Assembly (NCBI RefSeq): GCF_009870125.1
Contig: NC_046681.1
Location: forward strand, 10,615,001 to 10,679,000
Length of the DNA: 64,000 bases
Direction of reading: 5' to 3'
Origin: Drosophila pseudoobscura
Taxonomy: Eukaryota; Arthropoda; Insecta; Diptera; Drosophilidae
Below are positions 37,346-47,479 of the stretch, piece after piece; the stretch's first letter is position 1, and the number at the start of each line of letters is the position of its first letter. The notes beneath the pieces are model-generated. The model made no database searches and was not told the origin of the DNA. It saw nothing but the letters and a program-made list of their open reading frames with translations. Position numbers and translations under genes: made by a program.

Positions 37346-38328
37346 GGTTTTCGCCGCACTCCCATGTGGTGTTTTTTAGTGCTAAATGGTATTTTTGTCA
37401 TCTATTAATTTCATTTTCAATTTTATATAAAAACCCAATAAATGCAAGTTTTTTGAATAGGCCAATCAAATATAGAATTGATTCATCAATCGTGCAAAAT
37501 TGAGTGGGCATGGCTAAATATTCCATATAGATAGTATTATTAAACGGAACAAAGAATATGAGAAAATTTGATTTCGCCGCAATTCGCCGCAGTTCGCCGC
37601 ATTTCACCCCAATTCGCTTTAGCAACAATGAGTCTCATTCCATACACAAATGTTGCTCATTCCATACACAAAAGTTGCGGCAACATTTACTTGAAACCCG
37701 TTTTTTGGTCAAAATAAAATACATAAAGGTAATTAAAAGAAGCAATCTTGTAGAAAATGCATTTATCTATGGGAAAAAGCCAAGTGGGCAAATCTATATA
37801 GCTTGAAATATAGGCAATACCCGATTCGCCGCAGTTTCGCTATTGCAACAATGAGTCTCATTCCATACACAAACATGTTGCTAATTCCATGCACACATAC
37901 CCTGGGGCAAATGGATGTTATAGAATTGTGAATACGTTTGTCTTCCAAGGCTCAGGATCGAGATAAATATATACAAGATACTAATAAGCCACATGAATAA
38001 GTTAAAAACATATCAATTTGAGAAAAGGTGTTAATAAATTACGTTTGATCTTCATATAAAATTAGCGAAATAGGGTGTACAAAGGGCTATACACGCATCA
38101 CGTCTTCAAATACCAGCAACATTGCGACTCTTTTTTGGTTGGACTTTTTCGTTTAACCCTTTTTTTACAATAAATAAAATAAAAGCAAGGATTAAAAACT
38201 ATCCAATCTTGTAGAAAATTGATTCAGCAATCGTATAAAATTATGTGGGCATGGCTATATGTTCTATATAGCTAGTAATATTCAACGGAAGAAAGAAAAC
38301 GAGGAATATGTAAAATAGACTTGAATTG

Positions 38329-38469
38329 GTCAGTATATTGACGGTATATTTTTAAAATGAAACGGTATATTTTGGTATATTTCTGAGGGTCAGACCGTAT
38401 ATCTTATCGAAAAATCCGCGGTCACACTGCCAGCCTCGCGTTAAAAAATTTATTGAAAAAAAAAACAAA
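38329..38469 (+). promoter_or_regulatory. Core-promoter module, copy 2 (Wdr82 promoter)
   Basis: Ends 17 bp before the Wdr82 ATG. It contains GGTATATTT words, TTATCGA, and Motif 1 (GGTCACACT) at 38420-38428, about 60 bp before the ATG, as expected for a TATA-less housekeeping promoter. Confidence 0.65.
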
Positions 38470-38486
38470 GTTGTTTTCTGGGAAAA

Positions 38487-39440
38487 ATGAAGATAAAACT
38501 AATTGATTCAGTTGTGCGGAGCTTCAAGGTGGCGAAAATCTTCCGGGAGAATACCGACAAGATCAATGCAATCGACTTTGCGCCGAACGGGGAGCATTTG
38601 ATTTCCTGCAGCGAGGACGACCAAATTGTTATCTACGACTGCGAAAAGGGAACACAATCCCGCACAGTGAACTCGAAGAAGTACGGCGTGGATTTGATAC
38701 ACTTCACACATGCCAACAACACGGCCATACACAGTTCCACCAAAGTGGACGACACCATCAGATATCTGAGTCTGCACGACAACAAATATCTGCGTTACTT
38801 TCCCGGGCACACCAAAAAGGTAATCTCGCTGTGCATTTCACCAGTGGAGGACTCCTTCCTATCCGGCTCATTGGACAAGACACTGAGGCTGTGGGACCTA
38901 CGCTCACCAAACTGTCAGGGTCTAATGCACCTATCCGGACGCCCCATAGCCGCCTACGACCCAGAGGGACTGATCTTTGCAGCCGGTGTCAATTCGGAGA
39001 GCATCAAATTATACGACCTGCGGTCCTTCGACAAGGGTCCCTTTATCACCTTCAAACTGAACCAGGAGAAGGAGTGCGATTGGACTGGCCTGAAGTTCTC
39101 CCGGGATGGAAAAACTATATTGATCAGCACTAACGGTTCGGTTATACGTCTGGTGGACGCCTTCCATGGCACACCACTGCAGACATTCACCGGCTATCCG
39201 AATAACAAAGGGCTGGCCATCGAGGCCAGCTTCAGTCCGGACTCCCAGTTCATATTCTCGGGCAGCACCGATGGCCGTGTTCATATCTGGAATGCCGACA
39301 CTGGCAATAAAATATCCGTACTTAACGGCGATCATCCCGGCCCTGTGCAATGCATTCAGTTCAATCCGAAATACATGATGTTGGCCTCTGCGTGCACAAA
39401 TATGGCCTTTTGGCTACCCACATCAGAGGAGGGCCCGTAA
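38487..39440 (+). CDS. Wdr82: WDR82, SET1/COMPASS and transcription-termination adaptor
   Basis: Orthologue of WDR82/Swd2, the WD40 subunit that brings SET1 H3K4 methyltransferase to Ser5-phosphorylated RNA polymerase II and also works with PNUTS-PP1 in termination. Single exon, 317 residues, the full family length. WD40 blades are visible throughout, for example [16 protein letters not shown], the following LYDLRSF and the late [16 protein letters not shown]. The start [19 protein letters not shown] matches the family. The 3' end carries AATAAA near 39474 and faces the Obg-type GTPase gene 97 bp away. Confidence 0.95.
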   Translation: MKIKLIDSVVRSFKVAKIFRENTDKINAIDFAPNGEHLISCSEDDQIVIYDCEKGTQSRTVNSKKYGVDLIHFTHANNTAIHSSTKVDDTIRYLSLHDNKYLRYFPGHTKKVISLCISPVEDSFLSGSLDKTLRLWDLRSPNCQGLMHLSGRPIAAYDPEGLIFAAGVNSESIKLYDLRSFDKGPFITFKLNQEKECDWTGLKFSRDGKTILISTNGSVIRLVDAFHGTPLQTFTGYPNNKGLAIEASFSPDSQFIFSGSTDGRVHIWNADTGNKISVLNGDHPGPVQCIQFNPKYMMLASACTNMAFWLPTSEEGP

Positions 39441-39537
39441 ATAATGGAAGCCCATCATTTGTCTTACATTTTAGAATAAAATAAATTTACTTTTACAATA
39501 AAAACAAAATCTGGAAACTTACAGCCATTCTTTCTCT

Positions 39538-40740
39538 CTAGCGGGTAGATCTTTCCCGCGCTTTGTGTCTGTCGAAGCCCAAGCGAATGCTGCTTAGCAG
39601 TTGGCCGAGATTTTGGCCCATTTTGGCACTAATCCCGAGCACAGGATTCTGCAGCCTTCGCTGCAGTTCCTCAAAGTTGGCGGCACTGTCTTCCATGTCG
39701 ATTTTATTTGCCACCACCAGCTGCGGCCGACTCGCCAAGCTGCCGCCGAACTGTCGGAGCTCATGCATAAGCTGTTCGTAGTGGGTCCATGGCTCGGGTG
39801 CACTGGCGTCCAGCACAAAAAGCAGTAATGTGCAACGCTCCGCGTGCTTGAGGAACTGTATGCCCAGGCCCTTGTTGAGATGTGCATCGGGCACGAGTCC
39901 TGGCAGATCGGCAATCGTGATCTGCACAAGATCATCATACTGGACGGTTCCCAGGTGGGGGCGTAGCGTGGTGAAGGCATATGGAGCGACCTTTGGCTTG
40001 GCACGGGTTAGGGCATTCAACAAGGTGCTTTTACCTGCATTTGGATAGCCAATTAAGCCTATATCGGCCATGCTGCGCAGCTCTATGGTGTAGGAAATAT
40101 CCTCGCCAGTTGGTCCATATTCGCAGACCTTGGGACTGGTCTCCTTGTCGGTGGTAAAGAAGCGGTTGCCCTTGCCGCCAGCTCCACCGCGGGCGGCCAC
40201 GAACATCAAGTCCGCGTGCCCCAGATCTCCGACAATCAGACCCTGAGCGTTCCTAATGATCGTGCCAATTGGTAATTTGATCACGGCATGCTTGGCATTC
40301 TTGCCATGGCAGTCCTTGGCGTTTCCCCGCTCCCCTTCCTCGGCACGCAGCACGCTGCCTACGTGATTGAAGTTGCGCACATCGTTGGAGGCCTGGAAAA
40401 CCACATGGCCCCCGTTGCCGCCATCCCCGCCGTCCGGTCCGGCCCGCTCGTTGCACCACAGCTGCAGAAAGGAGACGCATCCATCGCCACCCTTCCCGCC
40501 GACAGCCCGCACCCGCTTGGCATCCGAAAAGTATTGCGCCTGAGAGTGGAAGGAAAGAGTTATGTAAATTCCTCATTGACTGGTCACTCGGACCTCTTTG
40601 CGTGTGGACTTTGGTTTCTTCGGCCGCAGCGCAGTCGCTGCTTTGCAGTAGTTCACTCGGGGGCCCCCTTTTGTAGCCACATTCTTAGATATTTCCACAA
40701 ATGCCCGCGCCAGGACCGATCTGCCGGTGAAGAACAACAT
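39538..40740 (-). CDS. Mitochondrial Obg-family GTPase (MTG2/GTPBP5)
   Basis: Obg GTPase of mitochondrial large-subunit ribosome assembly; orthologue of human MTG2/GTPBP5 (fly CG13390, from memory). Exons 40740-40594 and 40539-39538, 1149 nt (382 residues). The N-terminus (MLFFTGRSVLARAFVEISK) is basic and Ser/Arg/Ala-rich, consistent with mitochondrial import. The Gly-rich Obg fold (GGKGGDGCVSF, GPDGGDGGNGG) is followed by the G domain: P-loop GYPNAGKST, DLPG, NKID and SAKMG. The intron is 54 bp with a weak donor (GTCCGA). It is divergent from the HDHD2-like gene, the two ATGs being 143 bp apart. Confidence 0.9.
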
Positions 40741-40882
40741 TATTGAAAGTACCGGTTGAGATGAACAGCTGATGCAGCAGCACGCCGATACTTCACGTAG
40801 TCAGTGTCGATAGTATCGCTGCCTTGTCGGGAATTGTTATTAAATGTTTTTGAGTGGTCGTGGGATAGGACAATTGAGAAGG
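40741..40882. promoter_or_regulatory. Bidirectional promoter, MTG2-like / HDHD2-like
   Basis: 142 bp between divergent start codons, with GTCGATAGTATCG at about 40806-40818, a DRE-like word. No TATA box. Confidence 0.5.
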
Positions 40883-41842
40883 ATGTCCATTAAAGCCGCG
40901 CTCATAGATCTCAGCGGCACCCTGCATGTGGAGGATGAGCCAACCCCAAATGCAGTTGAGGCATTGGCCAGGTAAACCATATAGAAACATGTTTAACTGT
41001 ATGTATAGTGTGTTCTTATCATTATCCCATATACAGATTGCGCGATGCTGGAGTGACTGTTAAATTCGTAACAAATACCACCAAGGACTCTAAGGGGACG
41101 TTGCACGAACGTCTCTGTAGGATCGGCTTTGAGTTGGACCGCTCGGAGATCTACAGTTCCCTAAGCGCCGCTGTCGCCTTCGTGCACAATGGAAAACTAA
41201 ATCCATACTATCTCTTGTCGGAAGATGCACGCCAGGACTTTCCGCCAGAGGATCCCAATCGGTGCCAGGACTCGGTGGTAGTTGGTCTAGCCCCCAAGGC
41301 ATTCAACTATGAGCAAATGAACAAGGCTTTTAAGTAGGGAACAGCGTCCGAGGGAGGGGTTCTTGTAAGGCTTATTATTAATGTGCCTCTGCATCTCCGC
41401 CGCAGTGTTCTGCTGCAGAATAAGGAGCACAAACTGGTGGCCATACATCAGGGGAAATACTACAAACGATCAGATGGCCTGGCCCTGGGACCTGGCTGCT
41501 TTGTCAAGGGTCTGGAGTATGCAGCAGGATGCACCGCCGAACTGATTGGCAAACCGAACCCATACTTCTTCAAGGGGGCTTTGGATGGCCTTGACCCATC
41601 GTCGTGCGTGATGATAGGTGATGTAGGCATAAACCACATTTAAAATCCTGCAGTCTTGCTTTAAATTCTGTTTGTAGGACGCCAATGATGATATTGGCGG
41701 TGCAATGGCCATGGGTCTCCAGGGTATACTCGTTAAGACTGGTAAATATTTACCAGATGTCGTCCTGTCGCCGCCGCCCACAGCTTTGGTAGAGAATTTC
41801 GCCGATGCAGTCGATTGGATACTCAAGAAAAATCAAGCTTAA
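40883..41842 (+). CDS. HAD-family phosphatase, HDHD2 type
   Basis: Orthologue of human HDHD2 (fly CG17294, from memory), a poorly characterised haloacid-dehalogenase-like protein related to LHPP. Exons 40883-40971, 41037-41333, 41406-41622 and 41678-41842, 768 nt (255 residues). Motif I is DLSGT (D9), where the usual second Asp is Ser; human HDHD2 has the same substitution, so this is a family trait. Motif II is FVTNTTK; the Lys region is [13 protein letters not shown]; then IGKPNPYFF and the acidic motif [12 protein letters not shown]. The ATG at 40883 matches the family start; an in-frame ATG at 40844 would add 13 residues. AATAAA follows the stop at about 41848. It is convergent with alanyl-tRNA synthetase, 190 bp away. 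Confidence 0.9.
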
Positions 41843-42031
41843 AACCAAATAAAACTCTATCGCTTATAGTAAGTGTATACAAATGCTGCTTTAGTTTTAT
41901 AAATAAGCGATCAAATTCGTTTGAAATGCTGTTTGGAACAGATCAAAGCATTATGCAAAAAAGGTTTTTATCAAATTTCTGAGTAATTATAGGACTTTCG
42001 ATTTTTGTGGATCTCTGGAGATCTCTGTGTT

Positions 42032-44995
42032 TTAGGCCAACTTTGACTGTGCAAACTTGGTGGCCAACTGAATGATCTCCTCGACGCGGTCGTAATTGCT
42101 GCCCGAAGCTTGGGCAGATTCTGGCTTACCACCACCCTTGCCGCCGAGAGTCGGAGAGACATGCTGGACCCACTCGTTTGCCTTCAGGCCCTTCTCCACA
42201 GCACTCTTGGGCACCGAGCTCAGGCAGAAAATCTTCTTAGAGTCGGCATCCACGGAGAAGAACATAGCGGCAGCATCGGGCAGCTGGGTGCGCACCTGTT
42301 TGAGCGCGGCATCGAGTGCCTTGGTGTTGTTAAAGGCCTCCAGCTGCTGAACGAGCACGTTGGCCCCGGGATTGGCCTCGCACAGTTCCTTGGCGCGCTC
42401 CACCACATTCACAGAGACGGCTGCCCGCAGGGAGCGCTCCTTGTCGTCGAGCGTCTTCTTCAGACCCTTTAACAAATTGCGCATCTCATCCTTTTTCACA
42501 TAGGGAACCGTGGCGTGGGATATCTGTTCTGTGAGCTCGACAATCTCCTTGACATGCGACTTTGAATCCTTGCCCGATTTGTCCGCATCGATGGTGGCCT
42601 TCAGCTTCACAATCTCCTGCTCAAAGGCTTCCGATTTCTTGATGGCCTTCAGGGCTTCTGGCCCGGTCAAGGCAACAATACGGCGGATGCCCTTAGCTAT
42701 GGCCTCCTCGCTGCTGATCACAAAATCCATGATATGACCCGAACGTCGGAGATGAGTGCCGCCGCAGAACTCCACCGAGGTCTGCTCTCCGGCCTCGGCA
42801 TCGGGATTCTGCTCCAGCTCGTCCACAGGCACGCCAAACGAAATTACGCGCACTGGATCGGGGTAAACCTCGTCGAAGACCGAACGCAGGCCGCGTATAC
42901 GCTTAGCCAGAGCTAGCTTCGACTCCTTGGCGTAGATGGGGACATTCTTGTAGACCATATCCTTCGTTAGCTGCTCCGTTTTGGCCACCTGTTCGATGGT
43001 CATAGCGGCTTTGGTGTTGAAATCGAAGCGCAGCTTCTCTGGCACCACCAGCGAGCCCTTCTGTTCGGTGTCCTTACCGAGGACCTGCAGCAGGCAGTGA
43101 TTGAGGGCATGCGTAGCCGAATGATTCTTCATGGTGAGCCAACGACGCTCCTCGTCGATATGCAGCTGGAGTTCATCACCGACTTTCAAGGTGCCCTCGA
43201 CAACGCCAATGTGCAGGATATAGCCACCACGATTATAGACACGATCCACCAGGAACTCATTTGCCTCGTCGTTCAGCTTGACAAGCGCACCCTGATCAAA
43301 GATCTGGCCACCGCTCTCGGCATAGAAGTTGGTTTTGTCCAGGACAATTCCCGCCTTTTGGCCATTGCTGATCTCGTTTACGAACTGATTCTCGAAGCGA
43401 AGGGCAACGATTTTACTTGTGCATTCCTGATAGTTGTAGGCAGAGTCCCGCTCCTCCGACACGGCCTCGTATTTGTATTTGAATGAATCGTTGGTGGGTG
43501 GCACGCCCTGCTCCTGCAGCTGGGATATGGCATGCACATCCAGATTGATCTCTTCAATTTTGCTGGCACCCTTGCCCTGCGAGAGCACATAGGAGTTCTG
43601 TTTGGCCGCCTCATAGCCGGCCATGTCGATTTCCAGCGACTTCTCCTCGGCCATCAGTTGGGTGAGATCCACGGGAAAGCCATAGGTGTCGTAGAGTCGC
43701 CACGCAACGTCTCCGGGTATGATGGACTGGCTGCCCAATTTCTCGATGGTTCGATTGAGTAGATTGCGGCCACGCGTCAACGTTTTCAGGAACTGCAACT
43801 CCTCCTCATTGATGATATCAATGATGTGCTGTGGGTCCTTCTTGACCTCCGGGAAGGCATCCCCCAGAAGATGGACAACGGTGTTTACTAGCGTACCAAA
43901 GAAACCAGGCTTGGCATTCAGTTTTTCCGTGGCATAGCTGATGTAAAAGATAAGTTCTTAAACGTTCTATATTCTCCCATATTCCTCTTTGATTACTTAC
44001 CGAACAGCACGTCTAAGGATGCGGCGCAGCACATAGCCACGACCAGTATTATCCGGAGTACCGCCATCAGCCAGAGCAATGGTTATGGTACGGGCATGAT
44101 CGGCCAGGACGCGGTAGGCCATGTCAATGCCATCGACATCATCAGCACCCACGCGACCCTGGTAGGCTGGGGCACCAGTGCCGGCCTGGATGGCCTCGAA
44201 GAGTGGGACAAACAGATCTGTATCGTAGTTGGAACGCTTATTTTGGATAACCGAGACCAGGCGCTCGAATCCCATGCCGCAGTCGATGTGCTTTTTGGGC
44301 AGCTGCTTGAGGCTGCCATCCGATTCGCGGTTGTATTGGATGAACACAAGATTCCAGATCTCCAGGACATCGGGATCGTCCATGTTGACCAGCTCCGGCA
44401 CGCTGCGGCCACCGATGCGGTCAAAGTGCAGCTCAGAGCAGGGTCCACAGGGACCGGTCTCGCCCATCTCCCAGAAATTGTCCTTCATGCTGCCCGGTAA
44501 AATGTGCTCCGGCTTCAGTCCCAAATCCAGCCACAATTGCTTGCACTCCAGATCGGGTTCCAGGCCGCTGGCCTCGTCGCCGCCAAAGTACGTCACATAC
44601 AGGCGATCCTTGGGCAGATGAAGGCGATTTGTAAGGAACTCCCAGGCCCAGGTACAGATCTCCTTCTTGAAGTAGTCACCGAATGACCAATTTCCCAACA
44701 TCTCAAAGAACGTATGATGGTAGACATCTTTGCCGACATCGTCCAGATCGTTGTGTTTGCCACCGGCACGGATGCACTTTTGCGTGTTGCACACACGCAC
44801 CCACTTGGACATCTCGCTGTTGGGATCGGCGGTGCCCAGGAAGATGGGCTTGTACTGATTCATGCCAGCGTTGGCAAACAGCAGCGTTGGATCGTCCAGC
44901 GGAATGGTGCTGGATGAGTGGACATAAATGTGCTTCTGCTCCTTGAAGAAGCCCAGATAGGCGTCGCGCACCTCCTTGGCAGTCAAGAACTTCAT
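42032..44995 (-). CDS. AlaRS: Cytosolic alanyl-tRNA synthetase
   Basis: Class II synthetase charging tRNA-Ala in the cytosol. Exons 44995-44001 and 43937-42032, 2901 nt (966 residues), the length I expect for the fly enzyme. Catalytic-domain landmarks: FANAGMNQ near the start, then CGMGFERL. The editing domain has the zinc-site motifs HSATH and CGGTH, and the C-Ala domain ([13 protein letters not shown]) ends the protein. I chose MKFLTAKE as start; the frame is open 16 more codons upstream (to 45043), but that part includes a likely 5' UTR splice acceptor (GTTGCAG near 45022). A matching donor (GTGAGT) is at about 45243-45248. Confidence 0.95.
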
Positions 44996-45619
44996 TTTGT
45001 TGGGTGCTGCTGCAACGACAGGAGTTCGAGGTTGTGAATGCAAAAATAATAGTTGCCACGCGACAATGGGCTCAGACTGTGTGAGCGCAGCGCTCTCCTA
45101 ACCCCACAGAGAAAGTCCACTCCTCTACGTGATGAAATTACACAACTACTATGCTATTTAACAGGAGAATATCAATCAGTTGTTTGACCTCTTACTGCGG
45201 GCCTCACCAGCAGAGCTCTTCGACCAAAACAAGTTAGTTATTACTCACGTTTTGAAAAAAATGCAATGCAAACAAATTTCGTCAGACTGCAGCAACGTGC
45301 AGATGGTCAGACTCTCAGGAATATACCGAAGTATACCGTATAATTTTAAAAATATACCGATGGAATACCGTCCCCCACTTAACCCATTAAGGGCCAATGG
45401 CCATCTACAAGGAGCAGCAGTTGTTTTATACAGCTTCGGACGTACTTTGTGCAATAGAAAACTACCGCAAACCAAGTCTAATGAAAATAAAAACAGATTT
45501 TTGAATGCACCGAATATGCAATTATATTTTTATGTGGAAAAACTGGAGTAGCGAGCTTTTCAAAAGTGGCGGCCCGTAGAGGGTTAAAAGTCCCCCTCTA
45601 TTTAAACGGTTAACTGCGC
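44996..45619. other. AlaRS leader and promoter region
   Basis: Holds the inferred 5' UTR intron of AlaRS (donor near 45248, acceptor near 45022), the inverted core-promoter module at 45303-45360, and the 3' flank of the TMEM126-family gene. The frame 45180-45551 (+) has no recognisable domain. Confidence 0.55.
45303..45360 (-). promoter_or_regulatory. Core-promoter module, inverted copy (AlaRS promoter)
   Basis: The reverse complement aligns over 58 bp with 38341-38400 (about 85% identity by eye), including GGTATATTTTTAAAAT, CGGTATA, GGTATATT and the CTGAG...GTC.GACC tail. It lies just upstream of the inferred first AlaRS exon and points towards AlaRS. Confidence 0.6.
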
Positions 45620-46352
45620 TTAAAAGTCGATCCGCTGTGGCATGTGGTCCTGTTCCAGCTGATATTCAATCTCCTTCATACGCAGCATCACACTGAAGTT
45701 CTGCTTTTCCTGCTTGTATGTCAAATACATGGCCAGGAAAGCCTGGAAGGCTATAATAGTGGCCAGTGAAGGTACAATGGGACGCGTAAACTGTCGCCAC
45801 AGCATGAACACTTCTTTGGGGCTCTCCGTAATCGAAGGTAGCCGGTATGTGTAACAACGGGTGGCAAACATAAATGCTGCAAAGGGCGCCAGTATCGTTG
45901 GATAAACGATTCCCAGGCTTGCTTGGAACGCTGCACTCCGTACTTGTCTGCAAATCGGACACTCGCCCAGCGGATCCAGTAGTATGGGTCGCTGTATGAA
46001 GAACTTGTGCGTGAGCATGGTGAATATGGCGGGTACAACAACAATAGGCATATAACTGGACAGCCGTCCATGGCTGCCGAGCCGAAGTTTGGTTCGGTAG
46101 TGATTATTGATATAGGCGCCCGTTGCAGCAGCCATAGCACTTAGAATCCCAGGCGCATAGCGCAGAGACCATCTGTAAAGAAGGGTTTTGTTTAGCTGTT
46201 AGGTAAGCGGTAACATGTGTGGTTCATACGTACACCTCTCCAAGCTTGTCCCAGGCTGTTATTATCTTCCATTGGTACTTTAAAGCTTGATCTTCGGAGA
46301 TCATAACAGCATCTTTTGGCAGTTGCTCGGGCTTGGCACGAGACAGTGCCAT
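45620..46352 (-). CDS. TMEM126-family mitochondrial membrane protein
   Basis: Resembles TMEM126A/B, inner-membrane proteins of complex I assembly (TMEM126B) or early ND4-module biogenesis (TMEM126A). Exons 46352-46234 and 46172-45620, 672 nt (223 residues). Hydrophobic segments: APGILSAMAAATGAYI, MPIVVVPAIFTML, GIVYPTILAPFAAFMFA and IVPSLATIIAFQAFLAMYL. A CPICRQ motif sits in the middle loop. The N-terminal part (LPKDAVMISEDQALKYQWK) fits the family start. The donor GTACGT at 46233-46228 is the one that keeps frame. It is divergent from the small unknown gene at 46508. Confidence 0.8.
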
Positions 46353-46507
46353 TTTATTTTAATAAATAAAAATAAATTAGCGACGTATAACAGCTGGTGC
46401 AGAAGGTTTTGTCAGTGCTGTAAAGCATAGAAACCGGTGTCGTTAGTGTTGTAAAATCTGTAAATCTTTGGACCTTTGGAAAAGTAGTTTTACTTCTTGT
46501 TTCAAAA
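46353..46507. promoter_or_regulatory. Bidirectional promoter, TMEM126 / small unknown
   Basis: 155 bp between divergent start codons. No TATA box. CAGCTG (E-box-like) near 46390 and two GTGTCGTTAGTGTTGTAAA-like stretches are visible. Confidence 0.4.
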
Positions 46508-47068
46508 ATGCCTCGAAATCAAAAATCTCGAGTTACTCCAAATCCAAAAAACCCAGTGGCTGCTCGCGCCGAGGCAGCCGACCGTCCACACGCTGCCGTG
46601 GGGTCAAACAATGTGTTGGCTACTCCTACTTTAAATTCTTCTGTGCGCCCGCAGGACGAAATAATACGAATCACAAGAGATATTTTGTGTGCCATTGATG
46701 AATTGGAGCTCACGCCGCAGAGTCAGGCAGCACTGGCTCCAAAGGTGAGTATCATAAAACAGTATCAATAGCAACGTAGTAAATGGTCAAAATTCTGAAA
46801 GGTTACCCAAAAGATGAACTTTCTACCACACCAAGCTGTGTTCAAGGGTTTGGTTCCTCTAAATGTCAACGACTCGATACTGCCGCCCAAGAAGATAGCA
46901 CGCAAGCCGTCAAAGGAGAATAGAGCAAAGACAGCAGAGCCGGAACTTGAGGACTACGTGCAGCCAATAGCGCCCAAACAATTGAATATACCCGACCCCG
47001 AGCTTCATTTGGAGTTTAAACCCGAACCGTTCAACTTTCTCGAGGCGTACAAGAAACTCTTCAAATAA
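46508..47068 (+). CDS. Small unknown protein, two exons
   Basis: I do not recognise this family. Exon 46508-46744 and exon 46802-47068 give 504 nt (167 residues). The N-terminus is basic (MPRNQKSRVTPNPKNP), followed by a helical stretch (DEIIRITRDILCAIDELEL), then a Lys/Pro-rich linker and a C-terminus with FNFLEAYKKLFK. There is no signal peptide or membrane segment. The intron is only 57 bp. A second in-frame acceptor 12 bp downstream (start at 46814) would drop VTQK. A housekeeping-style position between TMEM126 and DAD1 and an intact frame across the intron make it a likely real gene. Confidence 0.75.
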
Positions 47069-47137
47069 AGTTATAATTTATTTTACGATTCATTAATATA
47101 TGCGAATGGTAGCAGTACAAATGTTATTTTCGTCCAT

Positions 47138-47479
47138 TTAACCAATAAAGTTCATCACCACCAAATGCAGAATCACATGGGCAAAGATGAAGTCAGCAAA
47201 GCCGCGCTCCGGTGAGATGCCTGCGAACACGGTCTTGTTCTGCGGATTGGCTTGGAGACGGAGACACACTCCCAGGACGAAGCAACTGACGGTACTGATG
47301 AAGCCGGACAGGAACGAGTTGAACGGGAAGGTGCCCACCAGGCAGCAGTAAACAAACTGAATGATGCCGGTCAGCAGTATGTAGCACAGGTAGATGTCCA
47401 CCAGCTTGAGTTTCTTTGTCGTGTTCTGCACATAGTCGTTGTAGAACTTCGATATGACGCCGGTGATTTCGACCACCAT
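47138..47479 (-). CDS. Dad1: DAD1, oligosaccharyltransferase subunit
   Basis: Subunit of the ER oligosaccharyltransferase that N-glycosylates nascent proteins. Single exon, 113 residues. [20 protein letters not shown] is followed by three hydrophobic segments and the invariant C-terminus VVMNFIG. The Met at 47479 ([12 protein letters not shown]) matches the family start; the open frame extends further 5' but without homology. It is convergent with the small unknown gene, 69 bp apart. A palindromic ATCGATGGT/ACCATCGAT stretch lies upstream at about 47620-47640. Confidence 0.95.
   Translation of the reverse strand: MVVEITGVISKFYNDYVQNTTKKLKLVDIYLCYILLTGIIQFVYCCLVGTFPFNSFLSGFISTVSCFVLGVCLRLQANPQNKTVFAGISPERGFADFIFAHVILHLVVMNFIG

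Larger units (their letters stand above)
36824..38486. repeat. Nested repeat cluster between gudu and Wdr82
   Basis: The cluster carries two 141-bp core-promoter modules in direct orientation (37003-37143 and 38329-38469), plus at least three copies of an AT-rich block (37151-37240, 37414-37560, 38166-38300; a weaker one at 37690-37800). There are also two copies of a segment combining TTCGCCGCA words with ATGAGTCTCATTCCATACAC (about 37560-37680 and 37810-37890). The blocks align with one another and with 47680-47825. I could not assign them to a known transposon family. Confidence 0.75.

Noticed and set aside
45180-45551. 123-codon plus-strand frame upstream of AlaRS
   Set aside because: It runs across the promoter module and an inferred leader intron of AlaRS; no domain.
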